DNA from: Muribaculaceae bacterium
GTDB taxonomy: Bacteria > Bacteroidota > Bacteroidia > Bacteroidales > Muribaculaceae
Length of the DNA stretch: 47,101 bases
NCBI GenBank assembly: GCA_022509105.1
Contig: JAFLTV010000016.1
Coordinates: forward strand, 1-47,101
Direction: 5' to 3'
Part shown: positions 17,740-26,839 of the stretch, piece after piece
Position numbering within the stretch: the first letter of the stretch is position 1
How the letters are laid out: every line of letters begins with the position of its first letter
Notes under the pieces: generated by a model
The model's database searches: none
Seen by the model: only the letters and a program-made list of their open reading frames with translations
What the model was told of the DNA's origin: nothing
Position numbers and translations under genes: made by a program

Positions 17740-18940
17740 AGACAAAAAAATAGTATTAGGAATATCGGGAGGCATAGCAGTTTATAAGACCGTTATGCTT
17801 CTTCGTCTGCTTCAGAAAGCCGGAGCAGAGGTGCAGGTGGTGATGACTCCGAACGCGAAGGAGTTTGTGACGCCGGTGACATTTTCCAGTTTGAGCGGCA
17901 AACCGGTGGTGAGCGAATTCTTTACGGCAAATTCGGGTGAATGGCATAGTCACGTTGATTTGGGATTATGGGCCGATTTGATGCTGATAGCTCCGGCCAC
18001 TGCGTCAACAATGGCCAAGATGGCAAACGGCGTGGCCGACAATATGCTTATAACCACTTATCTCTCAGCCAAGGAGCCGGTGATGATTGCCCCGGCTATG
18101 GACCTTGACATGTGGAAGCATCCCTCTACACAAAGAAACCTTGAGATATTGAAGAAAGACGGTGTCATGATCGTAGAACCCCAATCGGGCTATCTGGCAA
18201 GCGGTCTGACAGGCAAGGGAAGAATGGCCGAACCGGAAGATATTTTGAAGTCTGTGGAAGAATATTTTTCACGTTCGCAATCTTTAAAAGGAAAAAGAGT
18301 TTTGGTTACAGCCGGTCCTACCTATGAAAATATTGACCCCGTTAGGTTCATTGGAAACTACTCGAGCGGAAGAATGGGATTTGAGATAGCTTCAGAGCTT
18401 GGGAAAAGGGGAGCGGAAGTGGTGCTTGTTGCGGGGCCCGTCAATCTTGACTTTAACTTAGGCGACAATATAAAGAGAATCGATGTCTGCTCGGCTAAAG
18501 AAATGTATGAAGTGAGCAGGAAGGAATTCCCGGAAGTGGATTTTGCTATTTTTTCAGCCGCTGTGGCCGACTATGCCCCGGAAGAATATTCCGATTCAAA
18601 GATAAAAAGGGAGAATCTTTCGAATCTGACCATAAAGCTAAAAAGGAATCCGGACATTGCTGCAGAACTTGGAAAGATAAAGACCCGTCAGAAAACAATC
18701 GGATTTGCCCTCGAAACAGACAATGAGATTGAAAATGCCAAAAAGAAGCTAATAAAGAAAAATTTCGATTGGGTGGTATTGAATTCAATGAACGATCCGG
18801 AGGCCGGGTTTATGAAAGACACTAACAAAATAACAATGATTTCTTCAGAGGGAGAGGTATTACCCTTTGCTGCAAAGTCGAAAAAAGAGGTGGCCTGCGA
18901 CATAATAGAATTTTTAGAACGTTATAATACTAATGAATAA
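17717..18940 (+). CDS. coaBC: Bifunctional phosphopantothenoylcysteine decarboxylase / phosphopantothenate-cysteine ligase
   Basis: CoaBC (407 residues) joins phosphopantothenate with cysteine (C-terminal CoaB) and decarboxylates the product (N-terminal flavoprotein CoaC) for coenzyme A synthesis. CoaC covers about 8-185: GISGGIAVYK, His79 in HSHVDLG, APAMDLDMW. CoaB covers about 190-400: VTAGPTYENIDPVRFIGNYSSG and AAVADY. The clamp loop reads SGYLASGLTGKGRM; the position I align with E. coli Cys158 is Ser162, which would be unusual mechanistically unless it is a lineage feature. The start overlaps the upstream exonuclease by 23 bases; the end overlaps the next start by 8 bases. Confidence 0.95.
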   Translation: MNTPTSLKDKKIVLGISGGIAVYKTVMLLRLLQKAGAEVQVVMTPNAKEFVTPVTFSSLSGKPVVSEFFTANSGEWHSHVDLGLWADLMLIAPATASTMAKMANGVADNMLITTYLSAKEPVMIAPAMDLDMWKHPSTQRNLEILKKDGVMIVEPQSGYLASGLTGKGRMAEPEDILKSVEEYFSRSQSLKGKRVLVTAGPTYENIDPVRFIGNYSSGRMGFEIASELGKRGAEVVLVAGPVNLDFNLGDNIKRIDVCSAKEMYEVSRKEFPEVDFAIFSAAVADYAPEEYSDSKIKRENLSNLTIKLKRNPDIAAELGKIKTRQKTIGFALETDNEIENAKKKLIKKNFDWVVLNSMNDPEAGFMKDTNKITMISSEGEVLPFAAKSKKEVACDIIEFLERYNTNE

Positions 18941-19850
18941 GAGAGTATTATATTTTATATTTGTCTTTTTGGCGTTGATTTTAAGCCGGCAAACATCAAA
19001 TGCTCAAGAGCTTATGTGCACCGTTGAAGTGAACACAAGCGCGATTGAGGGCACGAATAAAAGCGTCTTTGAGACTTTGCAAGAGGCTATTTCGGATTAT
19101 ATCAACGAAACAAAATGGACCAACACAATCTTTTCCCCTAATGAAAAGATTGAATGCAGGTTGTTTCTTACGGTCAGAGAATACACCGACGACAAAATTA
19201 AAGGTGATTTGCAGCTGCAGCTTTCAAGGCCGGTATATAACAGTTCATACACATCGACGATGCTGAATTTCAAGGATACGAAAGTTGAGTTTGACTATCG
19301 CGAAGGTGAACCTCTCATCTTTGTTGACAATACCTGGACAAATAATCTTACAGGTATTTTGGATTTTTATGCCTATCTTTTTCTTGCGCTCGATTTCGAC
19401 AGTTTTTCTCCTAATGGAGGGCAGCCCTATTTCGATAAGGCGGCAACTGTGGTGCAGCAGGCTCAGTCGAGTGGCGAGATAGGTTGGCGAACTTTTGAAG
19501 ACACCAAAAACCGGAGTGCTGTCTTAAATTCTTTCACGGAATCAAACACAGCCATGATCCGAGACCTTCTTTATCAATACCACCGGAAGGGACTCGACGA
19601 AATGGTTACAAGTCCCGACAAGGGGAGGGCTGCAATCACGGAATCTTTAAAGGCTTTAAGCAAGATATATCAGAATTCACCGATGTCTGTAGCGCTGACT
19701 ATTTTCAGGGATTCTAAACTCGATGAATTGGTGAATATATATTCCAAAGCCCCGCAAACTGAAAGAGACGAGGTCTATGAGATCTTATCGCCGATATATC
19801 CCACAGACAGGCAGCGGCTCGACAAAATCAAAAACCCCGACAGCAATTGA
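18933..19850 (+). CDS. Exported DUF4835 family protein (PorD-like)
   Basis: A 305-residue protein with signal peptide KRVLYFIFVFLALILSRQTSNA, mature from about QELMCTVEVNTSAIEGTN. The core motifs FETLQEAISDYINETKWT, LIFVDNTWTNNLTGILDFYAYLFLALDFDSFSPNGG and the C-terminal YPTDRQRLDKIKNP match the Bacteroidota DUF4835 family, some members of which are named type IX secretion protein PorD. It always tends to sit between coaBC and recN, as here. The likely location is the periplasm or outer membrane. Whether this organism has a complete type IX secretion system cannot be judged from this window, so the PorD name is tentative. Confidence 0.8.
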   Translation: MNKRVLYFIFVFLALILSRQTSNAQELMCTVEVNTSAIEGTNKSVFETLQEAISDYINETKWTNTIFSPNEKIECRLFLTVREYTDDKIKGDLQLQLSRPVYNSSYTSTMLNFKDTKVEFDYREGEPLIFVDNTWTNNLTGILDFYAYLFLALDFDSFSPNGGQPYFDKAATVVQQAQSSGEIGWRTFEDTKNRSAVLNSFTESNTAMIRDLLYQYHRKGLDEMVTSPDKGRAAITESLKALSKIYQNSPMSVALTIFRDSKLDELVNIYSKAPQTERDEVYEILSPIYPTDRQRLDKIKNPDSN

Positions 19851-19855
19851 TCTGA

Positions 19856-21523
19856 ATGCTTTCACGACTCACCATAGAAAACTATGCATTGATAGACAGC
19901 ACCGTTGTTGAATTTGACAACGGTTTCACTGTTATTACCGGAGAAACCGGTGCCGGAAAGTCTATTATGCTTGATGCCTTGGGATTGCTGATGGGAGCCA
20001 GGGCCGATTTAAAGGCGATGGGCGATAAAACAAGAAAAACCTACGTGGAAGGGGTTTTTGAAAAGCCCGGCAACGCCGTCAGGCAGATCTGTGAAGAAAA
20101 TGATATTGATTGGGATGATGAAGAGATTATAATCAGGAGGGAAATCTCTCCGGCGGGGAAAAGTCGGGGTTTTGTCAATGACACTCCCGTGAACCTTACT
20201 ATATTGAATGAGCTGTCGGCGCAATTGATCGACATACATTCCCAACATAGCAATTCAAGTCTGAACGACAGTAAGGAGCAAACCGATATTATAGATATCT
20301 ATGGCGACAATCAGGAGTTGCTTTCTGAATATCAGAAAACTTTTAAAAGTTATGTCGCGTTGCGGGGAAAAATAAAGAAGATTAAGGAAGCGCAGGCTCA
20401 AAGTAAAGAAAACCGCGATTATATCCTTTTCCGGCTGGAGCAATTGGATAAATTGAAACCGAAAGCCGGAGAATTGGAGGCCCTGGAAAAAGAATTCGAG
20501 CTGTTGAGCAATGCCGATAGATTGAAAACAGGCCTTGGAGAGGCATATAACATTATAGATTCAGATTCCGACTCTGTGGTGCATTTGCTCAACCGGGCCG
20601 CATCAGCTTTGCAAGGAATAGATTTTTCCTTGTTTCAGGTATCTGAGGAAGAAGACATCACACGTCGCCTTGAATCATTGAAGATAGATTTGCGCGACAT
20701 AGCCGACACTATCAATGATTGCATGGAAAAAGTGGATTCTAATCCCGTGAGATATGAAGAGGTTAAAGACCGGATGGAGCGGATCTATGAAGCCATAAAG
20801 AGATTTAAGGTCAGGGATGAAGCAGAGTTGGTGGCTCTCTATGAGGATTTAAAGAAAGAGCTCAATCTGATGGAAGGAGACGGCACAGATCTGACAGAAT
20901 CGGAAAAAGAACTGAAATTATTGGCTCAAAAGCTGAAGCAACAGGCTGATTCGCTCACCCAAGGAAGAATAAAATCCATTGAGTCTTTCTCTAAGAATTT
21001 AGTGGAACGTTTGCAGCCTTTAGGGATGCCCAATATACGGTTTGAAGTGGATTTACAGAAAGGGAAGCTAACAGCCGATGGCCAGGACAGAATAACTTTC
21101 AAATGCAGTTTCAATAAAAATCATCCCATGCAGCCCATAGCGGAAATAGCTTCAGGAGGTGAGGTTGCAAGAGTGATGCTCGGAATAAAATCAATTATGG
21201 CGGAAAAGATTAATCTGCCCACAGTCATTTTCGATGAGATCGATACCGGAGTGTCCGGCGAGATTGCCCATAAGATGGGGCTGACAATGAAAAAAATGGC
21301 TGAAAATATGCAGGTTGTGGCTGTGACCCATCTGCCTCAAGTGGCGGCTTCGGGCACCACCCATTTTAAGGTCTATAAGATGGATGATGCCGAGAAAACG
21401 GTGTCGCATATCAAAAAGCTTAAAGGAGAGGAAAGGGTAGAAGAAATTGCCGGCATGTTGTCGGGAATGAAAATTAACGAGGCGGCGGTTTCAAATGCCA
21501 GAACCTTATTGGAAACGGAATAA
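19856..21523 (+). CDS. recN: DNA repair protein RecN
   Basis: RecN is an SMC-like ATPase recruited to double-strand breaks. The 555-residue protein has the N-terminal Walker A GETGAGKS (29-36) and a central coiled coil (about 155-370). The C-terminal ABC signature is ASGGEVARVMLGIKS, Walker B is VIFDEIDTGVSG and the His switch is VTHLPQVAA. The length agrees with the family (about 553). It follows the DUF4835 gene by 5 bases and precedes rlmB by one base. Confidence 0.97.
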   Translation: MLSRLTIENYALIDSTVVEFDNGFTVITGETGAGKSIMLDALGLLMGARADLKAMGDKTRKTYVEGVFEKPGNAVRQICEENDIDWDDEEIIIRREISPAGKSRGFVNDTPVNLTILNELSAQLIDIHSQHSNSSLNDSKEQTDIIDIYGDNQELLSEYQKTFKSYVALRGKIKKIKEAQAQSKENRDYILFRLEQLDKLKPKAGELEALEKEFELLSNADRLKTGLGEAYNIIDSDSDSVVHLLNRAASALQGIDFSLFQVSEEEDITRRLESLKIDLRDIADTINDCMEKVDSNPVRYEEVKDRMERIYEAIKRFKVRDEAELVALYEDLKKELNLMEGDGTDLTESEKELKLLAQKLKQQADSLTQGRIKSIESFSKNLVERLQPLGMPNIRFEVDLQKGKLTADGQDRITFKCSFNKNHPMQPIAEIASGGEVARVMLGIKSIMAEKINLPTVIFDEIDTGVSGEIAHKMGLTMKKMAENMQVVAVTHLPQVAASGTTHFKVYKMDDAEKTVSHIKKLKGEERVEEIAGMLSGMKINEAAVSNARTLLETE

Positions 21524-21524
21524 A

Positions 21525-22268
21525 ATGGACAAGACAGATTATATTTTCGGCATTAGGCCTATTCTTGAGGCCATAGATGCCGATAAAAACATAGATAAGA
21601 TCTTAGTCAGGAGAGAGCTTACGGGAGAAGGAGTGAGAGAGCTTCTGAAAAAGGCTAAGGAATATGAAATCCCGGTGCAGAAAGTGCCGATTGAGAAACT
21701 CAACAGGATCACTCTGAAGAATCATCAGGGAGTGATTGCCATAATGTCTCCTGTTGCCTATCATCGCCTTGACAACTTGCTTATCCAATTATATGAAGAA
21801 GGAAAGAATCCGTTGGCGGTGATTCTCGATGGCGTTACGGATGCCGGCAATTTCGGAGCTATAGCAAGGAGCGCGGAGTGTGCCGGAGCCGATTTTATAA
21901 TTATACCGGAAAGAGGAAGCGCCTCCGTGACTTCAGACGCTGTGAGAGCCTCGGCAGGAGCCCTTTTCCATATTCCGGTCTGCCGAGAGAAAGACCTGGT
22001 AGCTGCTATTAAGACATTGCATGAAAACGGCTACAAAGTTGTGGGCGCCTCCGAAAAAGGAAACACAGATTACACTTCCGTAGATTTTACTTCTCCTGTA
22101 GCTATAGTCATGGGAGCTGAAGACAGAGGAATAAGCAACGATGTCTTGAGGAAATGCGATGAGCTGGCAGCAATTCCAATTTTGGGAAGGGTAGGTTCCC
22201 TGAATGTTTCCGTAGCTGCCGGTGTAATGTTGTATGAGGTAGTGAGACAAAGAATGATTGAAGAATAA
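21525..22268 (+). CDS. rlmB: 23S rRNA (guanosine-2'-O-)-methyltransferase RlmB / SpoU family
   Basis: A 247-residue SPOUT methyltransferase that would 2'-O-methylate G2251 of 23S rRNA. The N-terminal substrate-binding domain begins MDKTDYIFGIRPILEAI. The knotted SAM domain shows LDGVTDAGNFGAIARSAECAGAD (motif 1), VMGAEDRGIS (motif 2) and ILGRVGSLNVSVAAGVMLYE (motif 3). The ATG at 21525 is chosen because ten earlier in-frame codons overlap recN and match nothing in the family. It is the last gene of the dnaN operon. Confidence 0.93.
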   Translation: MDKTDYIFGIRPILEAIDADKNIDKILVRRELTGEGVRELLKKAKEYEIPVQKVPIEKLNRITLKNHQGVIAIMSPVAYHRLDNLLIQLYEEGKNPLAVILDGVTDAGNFGAIARSAECAGADFIIIPERGSASVTSDAVRASAGALFHIPVCREKDLVAAIKTLHENGYKVVGASEKGNTDYTSVDFTSPVAIVMGAEDRGISNDVLRKCDELAAIPILGRVGSLNVSVAAGVMLYEVVRQRMIEE

Positions 22269-22272
22269 ATTG

Positions 22273-22303
22273 TTGCAACAAGTGTTGTTTTTGGTTAATT
22301 TTG
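22273..22303 (+). promoter_or_regulatory. Promoter of nusB, probably giving a nearly leaderless mRNA
   Basis: TTG (22273-22275), 20 bp, TAATTTTG (22296-22303). The ATG of nusB at 22311 is only 7 bases beyond the -7 box, so transcription should begin at or very near the start codon. Confidence 0.65.
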
Positions 22304-22310
22304 CACTAAT

Positions 22311-23702
22311 ATGATAAATCGTGTTTTAATCAGAATAAAGACAGTGCAGCTTCTTTATTCTTATCTTTTGGTGAAGAAGCCTTTTTCTTTAGAAGCTCAA
22401 CCGTCTCAACCAACAAAAGAAAAACGGTTTGCCTATTCGTTATATCTTGACACCATCTATCTTTTCTATCAGATTGCAAGAAGAGTGAAAGGGAAAAATA
22501 AAACCCTGCCTCTTCTCAAGACAAGGTTTATATTGAAGATTGAAGAAGACGACAGATTCAAATCTTTGAATATTAAATATTCAAGTGGAAATTATATTTT
22601 TGCATCCTTGGAAGAGGAATTGGCTGAAAATATAAAGGGAAGCCTTCTTTTTAAAGAGCTTGAGAGCGACAGCAAAGAGAAAAACGACCGGATATGGGAA
22701 GAGATCTTCAAAGCCATAATATTTCCTAACCCGCAATACAACCGGTTGGTAACAACCATGCAGAACTATTCATTGTCGGGAGTGGAAAGAATGAAAGGAA
22801 TGATGGATGAGACTTTCAGGAATTTCTATTCCACACGGGATAATATTCACGATGCGTTGAAGACTCTTGAAAAAAGCATGAACGAAGCCCGTGAATTATA
22901 TATGCGGCTTCTTGCTCTGCCGGTGGAACTGACCTCTATGTTGAACGACAGGTTGTTGCAAAACCGGAAAAAATTTCTGGCTACTGAGGCCGACCTGAAT
23001 CCGAATATGAGATTAGTGAATAATCCGCTGCCCACTATGATCGAGAATAACCCTGTATTTTCCGAATATAGAGAAAAACATAATCTGTCGTGGATTGCCG
23101 AAGACAGGGATTTGCTTGAATCTTTATTGAAAAATATTCAGGATTCCGAGCTTTATCAAAACTATATGTCTTCCCCCGAACATACGGAGGAGGCTGACAT
23201 AGAATTCTGGAGAGAAGCTTTCCGTCTTATTATTCTCGAGAGCCCCGACTTCCTCGAATACATGGAAAACAAATCTGTGTTCTGGAATGACGACTTGGAG
23301 ATCACTGCCACTTTTGTTTTGAAGACGCTACGGCAATTTGAAAATCCTGAGACAAGAGAGAATGCGGTTCTTCCCATGTATAAGGATGAGGAGGATTCAA
23401 AATTCGGTTTTGAACTTTTCCGTTTGGTGGTTGACAACAAGGATTTATATAAGAACTATATTGACAAGGCCTTGGTGACAGACCGTTGGGAATCCGATCG
23501 TCTGGCATTTATGGATGTAGTCATAACAATGGCTGCCTTGGCCGAAATCTTAAACTATCCGAAAATACCGTTGCAGGTGAGCATCAATGAATATATTGAG
23601 TTAGCCAAAAGCTACAGCACCTCTAAAAGCGGCTCATTTGTCCACGGGCTACTTGCCACGATAATTGCGCAATTGAGGGAAGAGGGTGAGCTTCACAAAT
23701 AA
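22311..23702 (+). CDS. nusB: Transcription antitermination protein NusB, long Bacteroidota form
   Basis: NusB with NusE binds boxA RNA and supports rRNA antitermination. The start MINRVLIRIKTVQLLYSYLL is typical of the Bacteroidota NusB N-terminus. The C-terminal 120 residues carry the helical NusB fold (ITMAALAEILNYPKIPLQVSINEYIELAKSYSTSKSGSFVHGLL). At 463 residues it is more than three times E. coli NusB (139). The extra material (about 40-340) is charged and helical and has no motif I recognise. The gene begins the nusB-yajC-ybbR-coaE-DUF5606 cluster, a standard Bacteroidota order. Confidence 0.85.
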   Translation: MINRVLIRIKTVQLLYSYLLVKKPFSLEAQPSQPTKEKRFAYSLYLDTIYLFYQIARRVKGKNKTLPLLKTRFILKIEEDDRFKSLNIKYSSGNYIFASLEEELAENIKGSLLFKELESDSKEKNDRIWEEIFKAIIFPNPQYNRLVTTMQNYSLSGVERMKGMMDETFRNFYSTRDNIHDALKTLEKSMNEARELYMRLLALPVELTSMLNDRLLQNRKKFLATEADLNPNMRLVNNPLPTMIENNPVFSEYREKHNLSWIAEDRDLLESLLKNIQDSELYQNYMSSPEHTEEADIEFWREAFRLIILESPDFLEYMENKSVFWNDDLEITATFVLKTLRQFENPETRENAVLPMYKDEEDSKFGFELFRLVVDNKDLYKNYIDKALVTDRWESDRLAFMDVVITMAALAEILNYPKIPLQVSINEYIELAKSYSTSKSGSFVHGLLATIIAQLREEGELHK

Positions 23703-23749
23703 AAAATTTCTACAAACAAGAAAAATAAAAAATTTAAAACTCCAATAAT

Positions 23750-24073
23750 ATGAACTCGATGTTATTGCTCCAATCAGAGAATCCGGGAGGAGGATTCAGC
23801 GGAATGATAATGATTATCGCTATGATCGTTATATTTTATTTCTTTATGATCCGTCCTCAGTCTAAAAAGCAAAAAGAGATAAAGAAAGCCCGTGAGGCCA
23901 TGCAGAAGGGAGACTCTGTTGTGACAGCTGGCGGAATTCATGGAAAAATAAAAGAGATATCAGACAACACCATTTTAATGGAAATATCTCCCGGCGTTTC
24001 AATCAAGGTTGACAAGGCTTCAGTGTTCCCGGCCGGCCAGCAGGAACCGATGCAAAAAGAGGGAAATAAGTAA
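23750..24073 (+). CDS. yajC: Preprotein translocase accessory subunit YajC
   Basis: A 107-residue inner-membrane protein that associates with SecDF and SecYEG. It has one TM helix (MIMIIAMIVIFYFFMI, about 20-36) followed by the diagnostic RPQSKKQKEIKKAREAMQKGDSVVTAGGIHGKI. The position after nusB (47 bp gap) and before ybbR is conserved in Bacteroidota. The intervening A-rich gap holds no clear promoter, so co-transcription with nusB is assumed. Confidence 0.95.
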   Translation: MNSMLLLQSENPGGGFSGMIMIIAMIVIFYFFMIRPQSKKQKEIKKAREAMQKGDSVVTAGGIHGKIKEISDNTILMEISPGVSIKVDKASVFPAGQQEPMQKEGNK

Positions 24074-24098
24074 CCGGAAATAAACTTCCCGGCGCAAT

Positions 24099-25076
24099 AT
24101 GGGAAGAAGATCAGAGAAAGTCACGGAAAGATGGAGAACCTTGAAAAATAGCTCAGGGTTCAGAAATTTCATGCTTTTTCTGGTTTTTGTTTTTGTAAGT
24201 GCCGTTTTCTGGTTTATCCTGGCATTAAACGACAGTGCTCAGGATCATTTCAATGTGAAGCTTCAGGTGGTCAATATGCCTGATTCCGTAACTTTCATCA
24301 GTGATGTTCCGGATAAATTCGGAGTGACCGTGAACGACAAAGGAACAAACATCTGGAGAAACGGTTATCTGAAGAATCCGTCGATTACGATAGATTTTAA
24401 AAAATATGCTTATGATGGGATTCTTCATTTCACCTATTCGGATCTTCAATCTTCCTTAAAGGAAACGTTTGGGCCCTCGGCGCAGGTAACATCTCTGTCT
24501 CTTGATTCCTTACATCTCATTTACACCACTAATCCCGGAAAAATAGTGCCGGTTGTGGTTGATTGTCAGGTTCATCCCGCTTCCGGCACAACGCTTGTGG
24601 GCGCAATAAAGGCAAGTCCGAGCAAGGTCTATGTTTATGGCAGCTCAGAGGTGCTTGATACGATACATTATGTAAATACGGTTGATCTCACGCTTCGCGA
24701 CCTTTCTGAAACCACAGTGATGGATGTCAAGATTGATAAGATCAAAGGTGGTAGAGCTATACCGTCTAAAGTCTCGCTCACAATACCTATTGAGCCCTTG
24801 GTGAGGAAGGAGGCTATGGTTACGATAGATCCGATAAATGTGCCCGCAGGCACTCAGTTGCTTATTTTCCCTTCTAAAGTACCGGTGGAATATTACGTGG
24901 CCATGAGTCAGCTTTCAAACGATGAAGACAGAAATATAGAATTGGTGGTGAATTATGACGATATCGCCAATTCAACAACAGGAAAGCTAAAGGTTACAAA
25001 TGTGAGCTCTCCCGAACGATTGAAGAATCTTACATTGAAATCCGACAGTGTTGAATACGCTGTGGTGAGAGATTAA
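24099..25076 (+). CDS. YbbR-like domain protein
   Basis: A 325-residue protein with a basic N-terminus, one TM helix (FMLFLVFVFVSAVFWFILAL, about 24-43) and an extracytoplasmic region of YbbR-type beta domains. YbbR repeats are recognisable at VKLQVVNMPDSVTFISDVPDKFGVTV and around PGKIVPVVVDCQVHPASGTTLVGAIKASPSKVYVYGSSEVLD. In Firmicutes YbbR proteins (CdaR) regulate the c-di-AMP cyclase CdaA. No cyclase lies here, so the role is unassigned. The gene starts 25 bp after yajC and ends 11 bp before coaE. Confidence 0.82.
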   Translation: MGRRSEKVTERWRTLKNSSGFRNFMLFLVFVFVSAVFWFILALNDSAQDHFNVKLQVVNMPDSVTFISDVPDKFGVTVNDKGTNIWRNGYLKNPSITIDFKKYAYDGILHFTYSDLQSSLKETFGPSAQVTSLSLDSLHLIYTTNPGKIVPVVVDCQVHPASGTTLVGAIKASPSKVYVYGSSEVLDTIHYVNTVDLTLRDLSETTVMDVKIDKIKGGRAIPSKVSLTIPIEPLVRKEAMVTIDPINVPAGTQLLIFPSKVPVEYYVAMSQLSNDEDRNIELVVNYDDIANSTTGKLKVTNVSSPERLKNLTLKSDSVEYAVVRD

Positions 25077-25087
25077 GAACCCTTCTT

Positions 25088-25711
25088 ATGAGCAGCGGGA
25101 ATTTTACAATCGGAATCACCGGAGGTATCGGATCGGGAAAAAGTGTGGTGTCTCGAATATTGAGATGTAACGGAGAAAAGGTCTATGATTGCGATTCCCG
25201 TGCTAAATGGCTGATGAATAATGACCCCCTGCTCAAGGAAGCATTGAAGGCTGATGTAGGCGATGAAGTATATGATGATGGCGGAAGATTAAACCGCAAA
25301 TATCTTGCCGACCGACTCTTTGCCGACCTGGAAATAAGGATTCTTGTAAACTCAATTGTGCATGAGGCAGTGAGGGAAGATATTGCAAGGAGAAGAAGAC
25401 AAATTGAGGGTTTGTTTTTCATTGAATCCGCGATTCTTGCCACAGCTCATTTAGACGTGTTTTGTAATCAGATATGGCTCATAAATGCCTCTTTTGAAGA
25501 GCGCCTGAAGAGAATCCGTCAACGTGACAATCTTTCAATTGAAGAGATAAATAAAAGAATCGAAAGCCAGGCATCCGAACTTTCTCTCCTCCCGCAGGAT
25601 AAGGTTGTGGTTATTGAAAATAATCCGGATAGCCTGTTGTTAGACTCAGTGTTGTTTAAAATAGATAAATATAAACCTGATTGTTCATTTATCTATATGA
25701 ATGAGCAATAA
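25088..25711 (+). CDS. coaE: Dephospho-CoA kinase
   Basis: CoaE (207 residues) phosphorylates the 3'-hydroxyl of dephospho-CoA, the last step of coenzyme A synthesis; coaBC for two earlier steps is in this window. The P-loop is IGITGGIGSGKSVVSRIL (about 8-25). The CoA-binding YDCDSRAKWLM segment follows, with the lid RIRQRDNLSIEEINKRI. The length fits the family. Confidence 0.95.
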   Translation: MSSGNFTIGITGGIGSGKSVVSRILRCNGEKVYDCDSRAKWLMNNDPLLKEALKADVGDEVYDDGGRLNRKYLADRLFADLEIRILVNSIVHEAVREDIARRRRQIEGLFFIESAILATAHLDVFCNQIWLINASFEERLKRIRQRDNLSIEEINKRIESQASELSLLPQDKVVVIENNPDSLLLDSVLFKIDKYKPDCSFIYMNEQ

Positions 25712-25728
25712 TTAAAAATCAGAATATT

Positions 25729-26193
25729 ATGTTAAAAGAAATTTTGTCGATAACCGGTAAGCCCGGTTTGTTCCGTATAAAAGCCCATAGCGGAAAATCA
25801 CTCATAGTTGAAGAACTTTCAACCGGTAGAAAATTTCCGGTTTCCATGAGGGATAAAGTGGTTTCTTTAGGAGATATAGCAATGTATACGGAAGAGGATG
25901 ACAAACCTTTGGGTGAAATTCTCGACGTCATCTACGCTGCTGAAAAAGGGGGCAAGCTTGATGTGAAACAACTTGTGGCAGATGGAAATCTGAAATCTCA
26001 GTTTGAGAAATATGTGCCTGACTTTGATAAAGACAGAGTTAGAGACAGCGATGTAAAGAAACTTTTCACATGGTATAATCTTTTAGTTGACGCAGGCTTC
26101 GATAAATTCACAGAGGAACAGAAAGAAGAAGGCGACGCAGAGAAACTGAAAGAAGAGGGTGGCAAAGAAGAGCCTAAAGAAGAATCCAAATAA
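25729..26193 (+). CDS. DUF5606 family protein
   Basis: A 154-residue cytoplasmic protein found after coaE in Bacteroidota. The conserved start MLKEILSITGKPGLFRIKAHSGKSLIVEELSTGRKFPV and DRVRDSDVKKLFTWYNLL match the family as I remember it. The last 26 residues are a low-complexity Lys/Glu tail. No catalytic motif is visible and no function is known to me. It ends the operon and converges on nrdG. Confidence 0.78.
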   Translation: MLKEILSITGKPGLFRIKAHSGKSLIVEELSTGRKFPVSMRDKVVSLGDIAMYTEEDDKPLGEILDVIYAAEKGGKLDVKQLVADGNLKSQFEKYVPDFDKDRVRDSDVKKLFTWYNLLVDAGFDKFTEEQKEEGDAEKLKEEGGKEEPKEESK

Positions 26194-26231
26194 GGAGAAA
26201 GAACGCAGCTTGAATTACGGCAACCTCTCCT

Positions 26232-26247
26232 CATCTCCATGGAGATG
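26232..26247. repeat. Perfect 16-bp palindrome between convergent genes
   Basis: CATCTCCATGGAGATG is self-complementary over all 16 bases and lies in the 65-bp gap between the DUF5606 gene and nrdG. There is no T run on either side, so it is not a standard terminator, but it could fold in transcripts from both directions. Confidence 0.5.
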
Positions 26248-26258
26248 CTGAACTAAAG

Positions 26259-26750
26259 TCAGTATAAAACGATTTCATTTGAAATCAATGATTTCTGAAT
26301 ATCTATAATTCGTTGGTTTGAAGAGCCTCGGAAAGGTAGATCAGGGTCTCTAAGTTCGCTGATATATAAGCCGTCTACCAAGACATCTGCTTCACGGATT
26401 GCCGACAGTAAGGCTGAATTGGAAATAATATCCTCCCAAACATAACCGGTGTAAATCCAAATGTTACGCCGGTCTTTTTTTATTGCTTCAACGAGGAGCT
26501 TTAGGTTTAAAGGATTAAACAGCGGGTCGCCTCCCGAGATGGTGACATTGAAATCCTCCTCCCTGACTATTGCCATAATCTCTTTCAGCGACATTTCATG
26601 GCCGGCACGTGGGTCATGAGATTGGGGGTTATGGCATCCAGGACATCCATGGCTGCACCCCGCGAGATATATGGAAGTGCGAAATCCGGGGCCGTCAACA
26701 GTTGTGCCCCGGAATATCTCCATCACATTAAAAACGGGATTTTCTTCCAT
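26259..26750 (-). CDS. nrdG: Anaerobic ribonucleoside-triphosphate reductase activating protein
   Basis: NrdG is the radical-SAM activase that installs the glycyl radical on NrdD. Within 163 residues the cluster motif CSHGCPGC supplies Cys32, Cys36 and Cys39 (CxxxCxxC). GTTVDGPGFRTSIYLAGC precedes it, and ISGGDPL is the SAM-binding GGE-like motif. The gene is 89 bp downstream of nrdD on the same strand, the usual nrdDG arrangement, and converges with the DUF5606 gene. Confidence 0.95.
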   Translation of the reverse strand: MEENPVFNVMEIFRGTTVDGPGFRTSIYLAGCSHGCPGCHNPQSHDPRAGHEMSLKEIMAIVREEDFNVTISGGDPLFNPLNLKLLVEAIKKDRRNIWIYTGYVWEDIISNSALLSAIREADVLVDGLYISELRDPDLPFRGSSNQRIIDIQKSLISNEIVLY

Positions 26751-26839
26751 ATTAACACCCCAATTATCCCATTTATGCCAAATTAAACTCTCTCGCCTCC
26801 TGCAACTGAAATGATATGAAATGAGGAAACGATTCCTGA

